NCBI GenBank assembly: GCA_002081555.1
Contig: MZNV01001325.1
Location: 1 to 21,009, forward strand
Length of the DNA: 21,009 nt
Source of the DNA: Protostelium mycophagum
Taxonomy: Eukaryota > Evosea > Variosea > Protosteliida > Protosteliaceae
Direction of reading: 5' to 3'
The position numbers and the translations under genes were made by a program. The notes under the pieces are model-generated. The model did not search any database. It had not been told where the DNA came from and worked only from the letters and a program-made list of their open reading frames with translations. The first letter of the stretch is position 1; every line of letters starts with the position of its first letter. Of the stretch, positions 1 through 8,560 are shown in pieces.

Positions 1-151
1 TAACCCTAAAACCCTAAACCCTAAAACCCTAAACCCTAAACCCTAAAACCCTAAACCCTAAACCCTAAACCCCAACCCCCCAACCCTAAACCCCAACCCT
101 AAACCCTAAAACCCTAAAACCCTAAAACCCTAAACCCTAAACCCTAAACCC
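1..151. repeat. Telomere repeat array, CCCTAAA/CCCTAAAA type
   Basis: About twenty tandem units run from the first base. Most are CCCTAAA or CCCTAAAA, so the G-rich strand is TTTAGGG/TTTTAGGG. The C-rich strand reads 5' to 3' inward, as expected at a left chromosome end. A degenerate patch around 68-97 contains CCCCAA units and a C6 run. The mixed 7- and 8-base register suggests a telomerase template that allows one extra T, or older sequence-drifted inner repeats. There is no subtelomeric satellite: unique sequence begins at once after the array. Confidence 0.97.
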
Positions 152-171
152 AAAATTTACATGTAAATTTT
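152..171. repeat. Perfect 20-bp palindrome at the telomere junction
   Basis: The half-site AAAATTTACA is followed at once by its exact reverse complement, with no loop. It abuts the last telomere unit and lies 52 bases before the first start codon. A palindrome this long can arise by chance in AT-rich DNA, but the central ACATGT and the exact position at the junction make it worth marking. It could be a protein-binding site, a healing or break site, or a trace of a hairpin end. None of these is shown by the sequence alone. Confidence 0.8.
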
Positions 172-223
172 TAATATTAGACGTTATCATAATTTTCAGA
201 TATACAATCCACGAGAATTAAAC

Positions 224-1303
224 ATGGGAAGTAGAAATAATTGGCAACATAGAAGTAGACACTTTGGTAAAACCCTATAAAATGTCAGTTCTTTAATTAG
301 AATAGGAACAAGAGAACCAGAAAGACCAGATAAATTTGAGTATGATGACCCAAACTCTATTCCAGAAAGTAGATACTTTATATTGAAAATTGACAAAGCA
401 CAATGCTTATCTGAAGCGTATAAAATGTGTATGTGGAAAGCCTCCACAAAAATCCAGTCCAGATTGACTGGAGCATTCGAGGTAAAATCATATTGAATTT
501 GTTTAGAGTTCTGTATAAATTCAAGAAATCCCTCATCTATGTATTCTTCTCTGTAAATGCAAGTAGAGGAGTCCAAGGTGTAGCTCTTATGGACTCCAAA
601 ATAATGTCAGACTGTACATTTTGGATATATTGGTTAAGCCAAAAATCTGTATACTTTAAAGATATCATTCATATTCAGAATGATAAAGCAGCCAATCCAG
701 AATTGAGACATTCGATAAACAGTCAAGAATTATCAACAGAATGTGGAAAAGCTCTTCTAAAAGCAGTAGAAGATTCCGACTTGAAACAGACGATTGTTTG
801 AAAAATCTTCCAGTCTATGACAGAATAGACAACAGAGAAAGAATGGACTATAGAAGAGACAGGTGAGTCAATATCAATTTTAAATTCTAAATTCAAGTAG
901 AAGAGAAAGATCTTCCAGCCGAGACCGATCCCGCAGTAGATCTCCTTTCAATATCACCAAAAACAAGAGTAGAAGTCCCTCTTCTATAAGCCGTAAATCT
1001 CAGAGCAGAACCCCTATCAGAAAAAATTCAGCTGGAAGAAGTCCCTCTCCTGTTTTGAGAGAGAGAAGCAGATCACCTTCTCCAAAACTAAATAAAGAAT
1101 ATTCAGATGTCAGCAATAAAGGTATTCGAAAAGTAAATAAGCAAGCTGATCATCAAAGCTTTAGCAGTATGCAAGCCTTATACTTTCAAAAGAAATAGAG
1201 AGGAAGCATTGGATTCACTTATAAACAAGAATTATGAATCATCTGTAAGTATTATAAAATATTTGAATTGATATTGAATAATCAATAGTGTTACAAGAAG
1301 TGA
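224..1303 (+). CDS. YTH-domain RNA-binding protein with RS-rich tail
   Basis: Exons 224-266, 306-481, 526-742, 790-862, 901-1121, 1159-1244 and a short last exon join with matching phases; introns are 37-47 nt. The product is about 200 residues. The first half is a YTH domain, the fold that reads N6-methyladenosine in RNA. It runs from SRYFILK through CMWKAS, IYVFFSVNASRGVQG and FWIYW to SQELSTE. The two Trp (CMW, IYW) sit where the m6A-cage aromatic residues are expected, by analogy with YTHDC1. The tail is rich in RS/SP dipeptides (for example SRDRSRSRSP), as in nuclear splicing-linked YTHDC1-type proteins. Likely a nuclear m6A reader in mRNA processing. The last exon is uncertain: either 1289-1303 after a 44-nt intron, or 1320-1358 after a 75-nt one. 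It is the most telomere-proximal gene. Confidence 0.85.
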
Positions 1304-1449
1304 AATAGATTTGATAAAGAACATAGACAAAAGGATTCCAGAAGAGTCAATTATATAGAAACCCTGAGAGTTGTGAAGATTATTACTACAGAATTGGATC
1401 AATTCATATCCTTGAACTTGTGCAAATAAAAGAATGAATAAATTTATTG

Positions 1450-1695
1450 TCAATATTCTACATCACAATATTCTCCATCAGTAAAATCGACCACTTCAAT
1501 ATAATCCACTATGTATAATCTATCAGGAATTGTACTGTATAATTGTGGTTTGATATCCCTGAATGAATGCAAATCTTCCAAATCCATCATGCAATCTATA
1601 TCAGGGAATTTTACAATTCTAAAATAGTAAATAGGGTCATTATTGTCGTTCCTACAAGGAACATTCAATTTGACAAAAATCAATTGATCAAGCAT
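1450..1695 (-). CDS. Small acidic protein, function unknown
   Basis: A single-exon frame of 81 residues begins MLDQLIFVKLNV and ends with an acidic, aromatic tail (DFTDGEYCDVEY). I recognise no family. The composition is protein-like: balanced hydrophobic, Asp-rich and Tyr-rich, with no low-complexity runs. The frame faces away from the YTH gene, so the two are convergent. It may be a small soluble regulator, but nothing in the sequence says which. No introns are needed. Confidence 0.55.
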   Translation of the reverse strand: MLDQLIFVKLNVPCRNDNNDPIYYFRIVKFPDIDCMMDLEDLHSFRDIKPQLYSTIPDRLYIVDYIEVVDFTDGEYCDVEY

Positions 1696-2013
1696 TGATT
1701 TTTAGAACAGTTTATCTAAATATAATTGCGCTTTGACTTGAATTTTCAATGTTGTATGATGTTATTCATTATCAATGATTCTTATAATAGTCAATATTTA
1801 TATATTGTCAACATGAATTCTAATTGAGTAATCAGAGTAAGCCTATTTGAAAGTGTTACTAGTCAAATTTATATTGATTATAAAGCATTAATATTATGTA
1901 GTCAAGTGTTGTGATTGTAATCGGTTTATAATTGTTTCAAGAATAAATTACTATTTGATGATATCACTGAATTGAAATCGGTATTACATGTTAATTGTTT
2001 GCAAAATTATTAA
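1696..2013. other. Intergenic stretch without a recognised feature
   Basis: About 320 bases of AT-rich sequence lie between two divergently oriented genes. I see no convincing open frame, repeat or RNA gene. It should hold the promoters of the small acidic gene (leftward) and the FSH1-type hydrolase (rightward), but no clear motif was seen. Confidence 0.5.
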
Positions 2014-2726
2014 ATGAAATCAACTGGAACTTTAAGAATGAAAATACTTGGATTGCATGGATATATACAGAATGGTAACTCAATATTTTGTTGATTTGCT
2101 GATAATATAGGAAATATCATGTTAAAAAACTACATGATATATTTGGGAAATCACACAATTTCTATTGCCCTAACGGACCTATTATCGTTGAAAACAATGA
2201 TAATCATAGAGGGTGGTGGAATATACATAACAAAGAATTGTTTATTGAAGAGAAATTGAATTTACAAAATTTACCAAAAATCATACATAGTCATTATGAT
2301 TACATAGTGGTAAGTTTTATTTCTATTGAAATCAATTTATTGTAACCAGGGATTTTCTCAAGGATGTATAGTTGCTCTGTTATTAGTTAATTTGAATATT
2401 GTGAAGGTAATATCAAATCAATATATTGAATAACAAATCCAGGCCGACAAAATAGTATTATTTTCCCCATTCAAGGTTCAAGATATTATGTTGCATCATC
2501 ATATTTTGAATAATCCAATCAAAACTAAAACATTAATTGTTTATGGAATTAAGGACGATCTAGTGCCATATCAATTGTCTCTAGAAACAACGGATTATTT
2601 TATTGATGTTATAAGTAAAAAATCGTAATCTAAAATAATAATGAATTACAGTCAACATTTCCACACACTTCTGGTCATGTAATCCCGACATCATCTACTT
2701 GTAAAACCATGATAAAAACGTTTTGA
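2014..2726 (+). CDS. FSH1-type serine hydrolase (alpha/beta fold)
   Basis: The product looks like a family-of-serine-hydrolases FSH1 protein. It opens with KILGLHGYIQN (family signature LCLHGxxQN), then has GWWN, the nucleophile elbow GFSQG (Ser at 2356-2358), the acid region YGIKDDLVP and the catalytic-His motif TSGHVIP. Start ATG 2014 gives a short leader before the first strand. Exons: 2014-2074, about 2111-2309, 2350-2406, 2443-2607, 2652-2726. The introns at 2310-2349 (40 nt) and 2407-2442 (36 nt) are clean. The intron at 2608-2651 needs a GTTATA donor but gives an in-frame join at the expected place. After the first intron the frame that carries the conserved residues is one base off; a six-A tract followed by C (2124-2130) lies exactly where the frame changes. 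About 215 residues. Probably a cytosolic esterase/thioesterase; substrate unknown. Confidence 0.82.
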
Positions 2727-2904
2727 TTTGTCAATATTGTCACAAATACCCTACAATCTTAATCATTATGAACGTGACAAAAAGTATGAAAGATTCAACT
2801 TGTTGATAGAAACTCAACAAGATGAAGTATCATTGAATAAAAATGAGATTTATTTAAAACATCATTTTAAGAAAAATATCTTGATAATCTGATCAAGCAT
2901 AGAA

Positions 2905-3279
2905 TCAGTGCTGATCTTTCACTTGAAAATTTAATCTTTTGGGAGTATAGTCTCTAGTTGCATCAGTATCTTTTGTTTTCTTTGAACTTTTAGGGCTATG
3001 TTTCAATTGTTTTGGAGTGTCATTTATGTCATATTCTTTTGTAGTTTCTATATTAGCATATCTGACTTTATTTTTCATATCATTTGTAGATTTTTTTGAA
3101 ACAGGCGATGTGTTTTTATCAAACATTCTCCATATGTAATTCTTGCCCCATTTTCTTGAAATATATAGTTGATTGTCTTTTCCTTTCTTTTTTTCTCCTA
3201 TAAAATCTTTTGCCTCAAATCCTAAACCCAATGGTGTCAGTGTTGGACGACGTTTAGCATTATTTGACATTTTTAACAT
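2905..3279 (-). CDS. Small basic protein with a KKKG-D...W module of giant-virus type
   Basis: This is a 124-residue single-exon frame; a second Met three codons in (MSNNAKRRP) is an equally likely start. Residues about 20-52 read GFEAKDFIGEKKKGKDNQLY followed by a short stretch ending in IWRM. This resembles the compact 'AKDF..G..KKG.DG..Y.V....RW' module found in many small mimivirus-like proteins; I state this from memory of the family. The C-terminal 70 residues are Lys/Ser/Thr-rich and probably disordered. The module's role is unknown. The gene has no intron, unlike many of its neighbours. Confidence 0.7.
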   Translation of the reverse strand: MLKMSNNAKRRPTLTPLGLGFEAKDFIGEKKKGKDNQLYISRKWGKNYIWRMFDKNTSPVSKKSTNDMKNKVRYANIETTKEYDINDTPKQLKHSPKSSKKTKDTDATRDYTPKRLNFQVKDQH

Positions 3280-3390
3280 ATGTCTTAAAACAATAAATGT
3301 GCTTATTTTTATTTTTATTTGTGATTTAATTAACTGCCATTATTTTAACGTTGTTTTAACATTCATAATATTCATTTTAAAATCAAAAGT

Positions 3391-4233
3391 ATGTCTTCAA
3401 AAAATCGGAAACCAAATAGATTTAATCCATATACTAGTCAGCTCAATCGATTGTTCACATCAAATCGAATTAGTAATACAAACAACACAATAGATTTAGT
3501 AGATTGTGAAGTGCATAAAAATGTCAGGTTTATACTTACATATTTCATTACAATATTAACGCAAATAGGATAGTGAATTCAAAGAAAAGAAACGTATGAA
3601 TCAAGATGCATTTAAATTAATTAATATTCACAGGTAGAAATGATGATGGAAATCAATGAGGATGAATATACAGAAATAACTTGTCCAATTTGCTTTTGTA
3701 TAGCCTATGAATATGTTAAAAAGGATTGCAGAGTGATATACTGTGTGTTGTGCAATATCAAAACAATCAATAAACATTGTGCAAAATGTCAAACAATATC
3801 ATGCAAAGGAAAGAAATATAGAGATAAAAATATCGATATCATACTATTGACTGTGAAAGGAAAATGTCTTATATATCAAAAAGACGTCAAAAAAGATAGT
3901 TTTAAAGATCACTTCACATGTACGTTTAAATTGTGATCCTTGATGGCTGATTCTTTAAGGGTGTAAATTTTGTAAAAAAGAAATATGCAACAATCAATTA
4001 GACAATCACAATTTGTCTTGTGATATTCTTCAGGAATTCAAAAGAAATGTATTATAGAAGATGATTCTCGTTTTTCAAATACACATAAAAAATTCTGTTA
4101 TTTTACAAAGAGATCATTGGTCAATGATCATTTTAAAGGAACAGACATCAGAACAGGAATCATCAATATATTAATGGATGACAAAATAATAAGTCTTGAG
4201 GAACGAAAAGACATCTTGGAAGTTTTAACATAA
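3391..4233 (+). CDS. RING/TRAF-like zinc protein, paralogue of the gene at 15786-16557
   Basis: The core begins EINEDEYTEITCPIC, followed by further Cys clusters (VIYCVLC, HCAKCQTISC, then WCKFCKKEIC after an intron). It ends with a small helical domain (DIRTGIINILMDDKIISLEE). The same order, ITCPIC...YC..C...ACAKC...CDIC...DLSTGLVAILID, occurs in the 15.8-kb gene, and intron 3920-3959 (40 nt, phase 1) falls at the matching place there. Intron 4020-4060 (41 nt) joins the helical tail in frame. My model joins exon 3391-3522 (44 residues) by a long intron (3523-3633) to 3634-3919, giving 216 residues against 225 in the paralogue. A core-only product starting at ATG 3640 is the alternative. RING-type proteins often act as ubiquitin ligases, but that activity is inferred. 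Confidence 0.75.
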
Positions 4234-4272
4234 AAACAATTATATTTGTATTTATTAACTTTTTTTCTCAAA

Positions 4273-4503
4273 ATGAACACAAATAATTTCCACAAGTATT
4301 ATTTGATGAAAAGTAGAGATGAGAGCGCAAATATAGATTCATATAATTTGAAATCTGAATATAAGCATTATTTCAATAATTGTGAAATTCAATTCTTAAG
4401 AATGAAATGGTTAATGCAAAACTATGATCTTTCAGCTGGATCTTGCCTACATAAATATCACTACCCATTGAAAAATTGGTATAATACAAAAAACAATTCT
4501 TGA
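4273..4503 (+). CDS. Small protein, function unknown
   Basis: The first ATG gives 76 residues (MNTNNFHKYYLMKSRDES onward), rich in Asn, Tyr and Lys, with a central NNCEIQFLRMKWLMQNYD helix-like stretch. No family is recognised. The frame is also open upstream to the stop of the RING gene at 4231-4233, so it could in principle be a continuation of that frame, but the ATG and the 39-base gap favour a separate gene. It converges on the dNMP-kinase-like gene with only four bases between the two stop codons, so the 3' ends of the transcripts probably overlap. Confidence 0.5.
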   Translation: MNTNNFHKYYLMKSRDESANIDSYNLKSEYKHYFNNCEIQFLRMKWLMQNYDLSAGSCLHKYHYPLKNWYNTKNNS

Positions 4504-4507
4504 TGTT

Positions 4508-5200
4508 TTATTTTAATTGGAATATACCAATCGAATTATAAAATGACTTCAATTGATTAAGAAGATTGTTTTCGTCATCCAACTCATTATGAATGACACA
4601 ATCCCAGTTCTTTATATGATATATTGATTATAAATCGTGAAGCTGATTCTATATTGCATAAAAATCTCCCATTGTTATCTTTTATATTTGCCATACTATT
4701 CTTTCCTTCATGAGATTTTTGAACTTCTAAATTGGTGTTTGTCAATTCAGCTACAATTTGTTTTATAGGTAATGCGAAAGAAACCTTCTGAAATTGCTTT
4801 CCAAATAATCCAATTGTTAAATCTGCAGATCCATCTTTTCCAGCACCAGTGTATCCATGAAATCCGATTAAAACTATCGAATCTGATTTTAAAAAATAAA
4901 ATACAACACTTGATATTTATTATAAACTTTCAGGATTGGTGCCATACCAATCGAAATGATTATAAGATTTGTTTCTCTTTTCTCCCTAACTTAGTCAAAT
5001 AATTATATTTTTCAAATTCTTACATTTCTTATTGACTCTTTTGGTTTCAGATGATTGTTTTTTGTATTTATAAATTCTTGTTCTGATTTACCCAATCGTT
5101 TTGTACTCTTACTTGGAAATTTTCTTTGTATAGCCACTTTTTGAAAGAAAGTCTTATTCTCTATAATATTAAAGTCAGCCATCTCTTTTATAATGATCAT
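4508..5200 (-). CDS. Deoxynucleotide monophosphate kinase-like P-loop protein
   Basis: After two introns (4986-5023, 38 nt; 4883-4927, 45 nt) the protein reads SIVLIGFHGYTGAGKDGSAD, a P-loop GxxGxGKD placed as in viral dNMP kinases (phage T4 gp1, mimivirus-type). FQKVSFALPIKQIVAEL follows, matching the 'SFADPLK' region of that family. The C-terminal segment NWDCVIHNELDDENNLLNQL fits the family's final strand and helix. Such enzymes phosphorylate dNMPs for DNA synthesis. Exon 1 (5024-5200, or from ATG 5182) codes a basic N-terminal extension not typical of the family. The frame is not continuous in the last third as given, so the C-terminus is tentative. The start lies only seven bases after the stop of the upstream gene. 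Eukaryotes rarely carry this family, which suggests transfer. Confidence 0.7.
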
Positions 5201-5207
5201 TTGCTAA

Positions 5208-5503
5208 TCAAGGTGTCAAATTTGGTTGACTCTTGGAACATTTTTCAGGGATCCCTGTAAAAGTCGACCCGACATGACACATAATGACAGCTTTGGACAT
5301 AAATCTGTATAAAGATTACCTGTCTTCTTCTTTAGATAGAATTTTTTATCTCCATCTCATGTCCAGTCCTTGAAGTCATTAAAATGAATGTAAAAATAAA
5401 TAATTTACTTGAATGAGATCTTGGTAATAGTATAGAATTCTTTCCCATTCTTGATTTCTTTCAAGTAAGATTGTTCTTCTAAATTGATGTCTTTGGAATT
5501 CAT
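5208..5503 (-). CDS. Small spliced gene just upstream of the dNMP-kinase-like gene; unknown
   Basis: ATG 5503 opens a first exon (5409-5503) coding MNSKDINLEEQSYLKEIKNG and a few more residues, ended by a GTAAAT donor; the acceptor CAAG lies at 5369. The last exon reads AVIMCHVGSTFTGIPEKC and ends at 5208-5210 (TGA). A segment at 7745-7895 carries the same ending (KAVITCH...) and the same TGATTAGCAAA junction. The middle of the gene is not resolved: the best coding frame around 5315-5360 does not join cleanly to either side. No family is recognised. Spacing suggests a shared or overlapping transcript with the kinase-like gene. Confidence 0.45.
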
Positions 5504-5556
5504 ATTTTATGATTAATTCACAAAAACACTCTTACGACATTTTGCAAAAGATAGAT

Positions 5557-5569
5557 TGACATATGACAT
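5557..5569. promoter_or_regulatory. Paired TGACAT elements in a divergent promoter
   Basis: Two TGACAT copies (5557-5562 and 5564-5569) lie one base apart, about 55-65 bases before the leftward start at 5503 and 45-55 bases before the rightward ATG at 5613. The same hexamer recurs before many starts in this window. Confidence 0.45.
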
Positions 5570-5612
5570 ATTTGAATTACACTAAATTCATATTATTCAC
5601 AAATTAGCAACG

Positions 5613-5849
5613 ATGAGAGAAAAACAGGTAAGAAATGAATTAAAATTTAATTAATATGTTTAGCCCAAAGCTTGATTTGCAAATGGTCATCAGAATGTTA
5701 TAACGTGCCAGTGAGTAAAGAATTCTGATTTATTCATAAGACATAAGAATGTCAATCCTTCAGCAAGAAATAACAAAGCACCATACAATGCATCATTATT
5801 TGGACATTTACAAATTGTCTATATCGAATCACAATGGGTTGATAATTAA
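5613..5849 (+). CDS. Short spliced gene, model partly unresolved
   Basis: ATG 5613 is followed by MREKQ and a clear GTAAGA donor; the 36-nt intron 5628-5663 ends in TTTAG. A second intron, 5711-5747 (GTGAGT, 37 nt), joins CKWSSECYNVP to NVNPSARNNKAPYNASLFGH and on to IESQWVDN with stop TAA 5847-5849. The second join is in frame. The join of the first exon to the frame of the second is not, so the true first exon may lie elsewhere or the sequence may carry an error. Product about 50-60 residues; no family recognised. Confidence 0.45.
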
Positions 5850-5934
5850 TTATAAAATTAGATGATAACTTTTATCATTTAAAGAGTGAACTAGTTTGTG
5901 ATAAAAATCATCATGATTGAAAAAATAATATCTA

Positions 5935-6809
5935 TTATATTGTTCCGATGCAAATCTTCATGAACATGTCCATCACTGGAATGAATCGTCGATAAACATT
6001 CGGATTATTGATGCTTAATTCATGAAGTCTCCAATATATATTTGCAGACGTTCTCTTGAGATCCCTCAATTTACGATTCTGCTTTTTGTCAAAGATTTTT
6101 CCAGACATAAAGAATACGGGTTTAGGTTCTCCGTATTCTATAGCAAGTATCACTTGATATATATACATTAATATATATTCCAAAGGCAATAGTGAATATT
6201 TCTCTTCCAGTTTTGTGTATTTTCTTCTGAGTATTTGTACCACGTTTTTTTAAATGCCTTTTATCATTTCAATAAAATAGTGTAGATTGTTTCTTACCAA
6301 ATTCTTTCTCTGGATATTCGAGAATTATTGCGAATCTTGCACATTGGAAAGGCAGGTGGTATATTGTTTGAAGTAACTGATTGATTCCATTTGTACATTA
6401 TTTTGATTTTCCATCGGAAAGTAGCGTTCTTTGGGTCTTGAAATGCCTCTAGACATATTTCTTTTATCTTTTTGAATTCAGATATTATGTATCTGAGTGA
6501 TATGTTGCTTTCTTCTATGAATAAGACACCACCATATCCAATGAATAGTGGTATGCTGACACTATTATCGATATTGTGTATGATATGTGCACCATAAATT
6601 AGCCAATCTATAAAGAGGACTCTAGAATGGGAGTCTAGATTTCTATTGTTGTAGTGGAGAGGAAGATACAAGTTAAAGAAAAGCGAGTCAAATAATTCCG
6701 TTTGAGCTTTGGCTTTAAGATCATTGATAATATCCAATATAACCCTTAAACCATCAATATGTTTTGAATACCCCTTGAATTCTAACCTCGAAAATTTTGG
6801 ATTGTTCAT
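5935..6809 (-). CDS. Unknown protein, about 270 residues, two exons
   Basis: Exon 1 (6298-6809) codes about 170 residues starting MNNPKFSRLEFKGYSKHIDG, with amphipathic and aromatic stretches (LFFNLYLPLHYNNR, LRYIISEFKKIKEICLEAF, FRWKIKIMYKW). A GTAAGA donor opens a 40-nt intron (6258-6297). Exon 2 codes about 100 residues, including QILRRKYTKLEEKYSLLPLE and FIPVMDMFMKICIGTI. The two parts have similar composition and are surely one gene, but the frame is not continuous at the start of exon 2 as given. I recognise no family; the absence of long hydrophobic runs points to a soluble protein. It is divergent from the RING-like gene at 6954. Confidence 0.6.
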
Positions 6810-6865
6810 GTTTGAGTACTTAGTTTAATATCGTATTTTCACTCAATAAAATCGTGAAAGGTGAA

Positions 6866-6871
6866 TGACAG
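6866..6871. promoter_or_regulatory. TGACAG element in a divergent promoter
   Basis: A single TGACAG lies 57 bases before the leftward start at 6809 and about 83 bases before the rightward ATG at 6954. It is one base from the TGACAT seen before other genes and equals the classic MEIS/KNOX-type TALE site. Single copy, so weak. Confidence 0.3.
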
Positions 6872-6953
6872 GCGAACACTTCCAACTGCAACACATATCA
6901 TTCCATTACATGGAAACGACATAATATAGTTTCACAATCATCATACTCTTGAA

Positions 6954-7730
6954 ATGCCAGCTAAATCTTTTTTGCTTCAGACAGATTCATGTAAATTATG
7001 TAAAGTTAAAAGTTTCGAGTCGGTCATTATACATAAGGAACTGAAACACATGATCTGTAGAAAATGCTTATTTCAATGGTACCAGTCCAAAACGTTTGAT
7101 AATTGTTGTTGTCCAATTTCAACTTGCACACAATCATTATATTGGCAAGAGGTAGATTGCATTCAATAAATATAATTGTTTATGAAACACAGATAGAGGA
7201 GATGTTGTCTATAGACACAAATCATTGCAAAAAATACATACCAAAACATCATCTGATATCAGAAGAAACAAAAATGTCAAGTTTTTCCCATTTGAAAAAA
7301 AGAAAGGTATATATATGTGGTGATGGCTCTCACTAAATACAGCATGAAAATATACAGGACAAATTTTCTTATTTTCAAAAATGGGCAACTCTCATTTATA
7401 AAAATACGTTAAGAGGCGTAATAATAGAAGAAGTGAACGATAGAGTCTTTGAATCCTGGATGAGTTTATACTATAATGTTAAATCTTATCTCAAAGAGGA
7501 GGATATACATTGGTCATATTTATCAATAGTGAAATTGATATCAATGATTGATGATCCTATAACTCAGTTCTCTTTATGTTTAAATAAGGTAAAGAGTATT
7601 GAAATTAACGAGGTAAACAACATTTATCAATAAATAAACTTAAATAAAAATTTAGGAACAAACTAAAGTGAAGATTATGGTAGATAGAGAAGAACCCAGA
7701 AATATGCCAATAATTTTCAAACTCAATTAA
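6954..7730 (+). CDS. RING-like zinc protein, four exons, 210 residues
   Basis: Exons 6954-7151, 7193-7306, 7343-7588 and 7656-7730 join with all-phase-0 introns of 41, 36 and 67 nt, giving an unbroken 210-residue frame. The first 60 residues hold a RING-like cluster: Cys13-x2-Cys16, then LKHMICRKC with Cys35 and Cys38, then CCCPISTC. The usual Cys two residues before the RING His is a Leu here, so one zinc site is non-canonical. The rest is helical and charged (KWATLIYKNTLRG, SWMSLYYNVKSYLKEEDIHW). An N-terminal RING followed by a helical region recalls the TFIIH subunit MAT1, but I see no decisive motif. It is not obviously a paralogue of the two CPIC RING genes. Confidence 0.8.
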
Positions 7731-7744
7731 TAAACTTTATCTAT

Positions 7745-7895
7745 AATTTTAAAGTCAGTTATCTCTTCCACGATGACCTTTGCTAATCAGAATACCAGAC
7801 CCAGACGATTCTTGCATCCTTCAATAGAGAATGAAAGAAGTGTCCAAATATGACATGTAATGACAGCTTTGAACCTAATTCTAAAATATCGCTCA
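7745..7895 (-). repeat. Diverged duplicate of the gene junction at about 5160-5330
   Basis: On the minus strand this segment and about 5160-5330 share the same ordered blocks: AAAGCTGTCATTA, a TGTCAT, CTGATTAGCAAA (TTGATTAGCAAA in the other), GAAGAGAT/AAAGAGAT, CTGACTTTAA and ATTATAGA. The copy keeps the 3' end of the upstream gene (KAVITCH... ending in TGA) and the first dozen or so codons of the kinase-like gene, then stops matching. It is a partial, old segmental duplication; no kinase core remains here. Confidence 0.6.
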
Positions 7896-7896
7896 C

Positions 7897-8249
7897 CTTG
7901 TATTTGTTTGGGATCGATAAATTGCTTGATTAACTTTCAATTTATAAAATAAACCCACTGAAAATATAGACAATAATGCTATTATTATCATATATGTCAT
8001 TTTAGTTTTCTTAACATTTGGAAGTCCTTCAGTTAACAACTTCCAATAATATTTGTTTTGTATATAAATACTCCCAATATTGTTTTCATCAGTTGAATAC
8101 TTCCAAATATAATCAGGACCCAAATAGGGTGTAAATAATGATGACGGTCCATTGATTGTAATTCTGTAAGGATTGTCTAAATTTGCAGATTAGACAGAAG
8201 AAGCTGAAGATTTTTCAGTATATTAAGAGTTAACATTACCGACTCCCAT
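7897..8249 (-). CDS. Single-pass membrane protein, unknown
   Basis: ATG 8249 (MGV + split codon) joins across a 63-nt intron (8177-8239) to exon 7897-8176, phase 1 on both sides, to read MGVDNPYRITINGPSSLFTP onward. The ectodomain-like N-terminal half is rich in Tyr, Trp and Asn (YLGPDYIWKYSTDENN, YIQNKYYWKLL). One clear transmembrane segment follows (MTYMIIIALLSIFSVGLFY), then a short basic tail. A GTGAGC donor at 7896 leads into a final exon that lies in the duplicated segment (7745-7895), probably ending at its conserved TGA. The splice there is unresolved. No signal peptide is visible; a type III or tail-anchored topology is possible. Confidence 0.6.
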
Positions 8250-8560
8250 ATCAATATTTAAAAATAAATTGATAAATAAAATTACTAAATTGCAAAATAA
8301 AAATAATTATTTTATCATTGTTATTCAGTAGGATGGTGATATGTTGATTATAGACAATCAAAACTCTTAAATTCTTTTAATCTTTCACTTTGAGTATATT
8401 GTTTCTTGACCAACAAGATTGAATATTTTGGCATGTTCCATTATTTCAAAAACATTAAATCTTTTTTGTGTTTGATAAAATTATTGATCTCGATAAAATT
8501 AAATGACAATAAAATAATTCCAGAGTTTTACATGATGTTTTATTATTGTTATAAATTCAA
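8250..8560. other. Intergenic stretch with a short homeobox-exon look-alike
   Basis: These roughly 310 bases hold no convincing gene. At 8331-8351 there is a stretch matching 8718-8739 (the splice-acceptor end of a homeobox exon) with one gap and one mismatch. On the minus strand it also encodes the start of the same HIHHP-like segment. This may be a scrap of a second, decayed homeobox copy. The rest is AT-rich and unassigned. Confidence 0.35.

Noticed and set aside
196-576. Minus-strand frame of 126 codons next to the telomere
   Set aside because: It lies opposite the YTH exons, which carry clear domain conservation.
4231-4503. Fusion of the RING gene with the small downstream protein by read-through of TAA
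   Set aside because: The frames are in register, but the RING tail ends where its paralogue's does and the downstream ATG is well placed.
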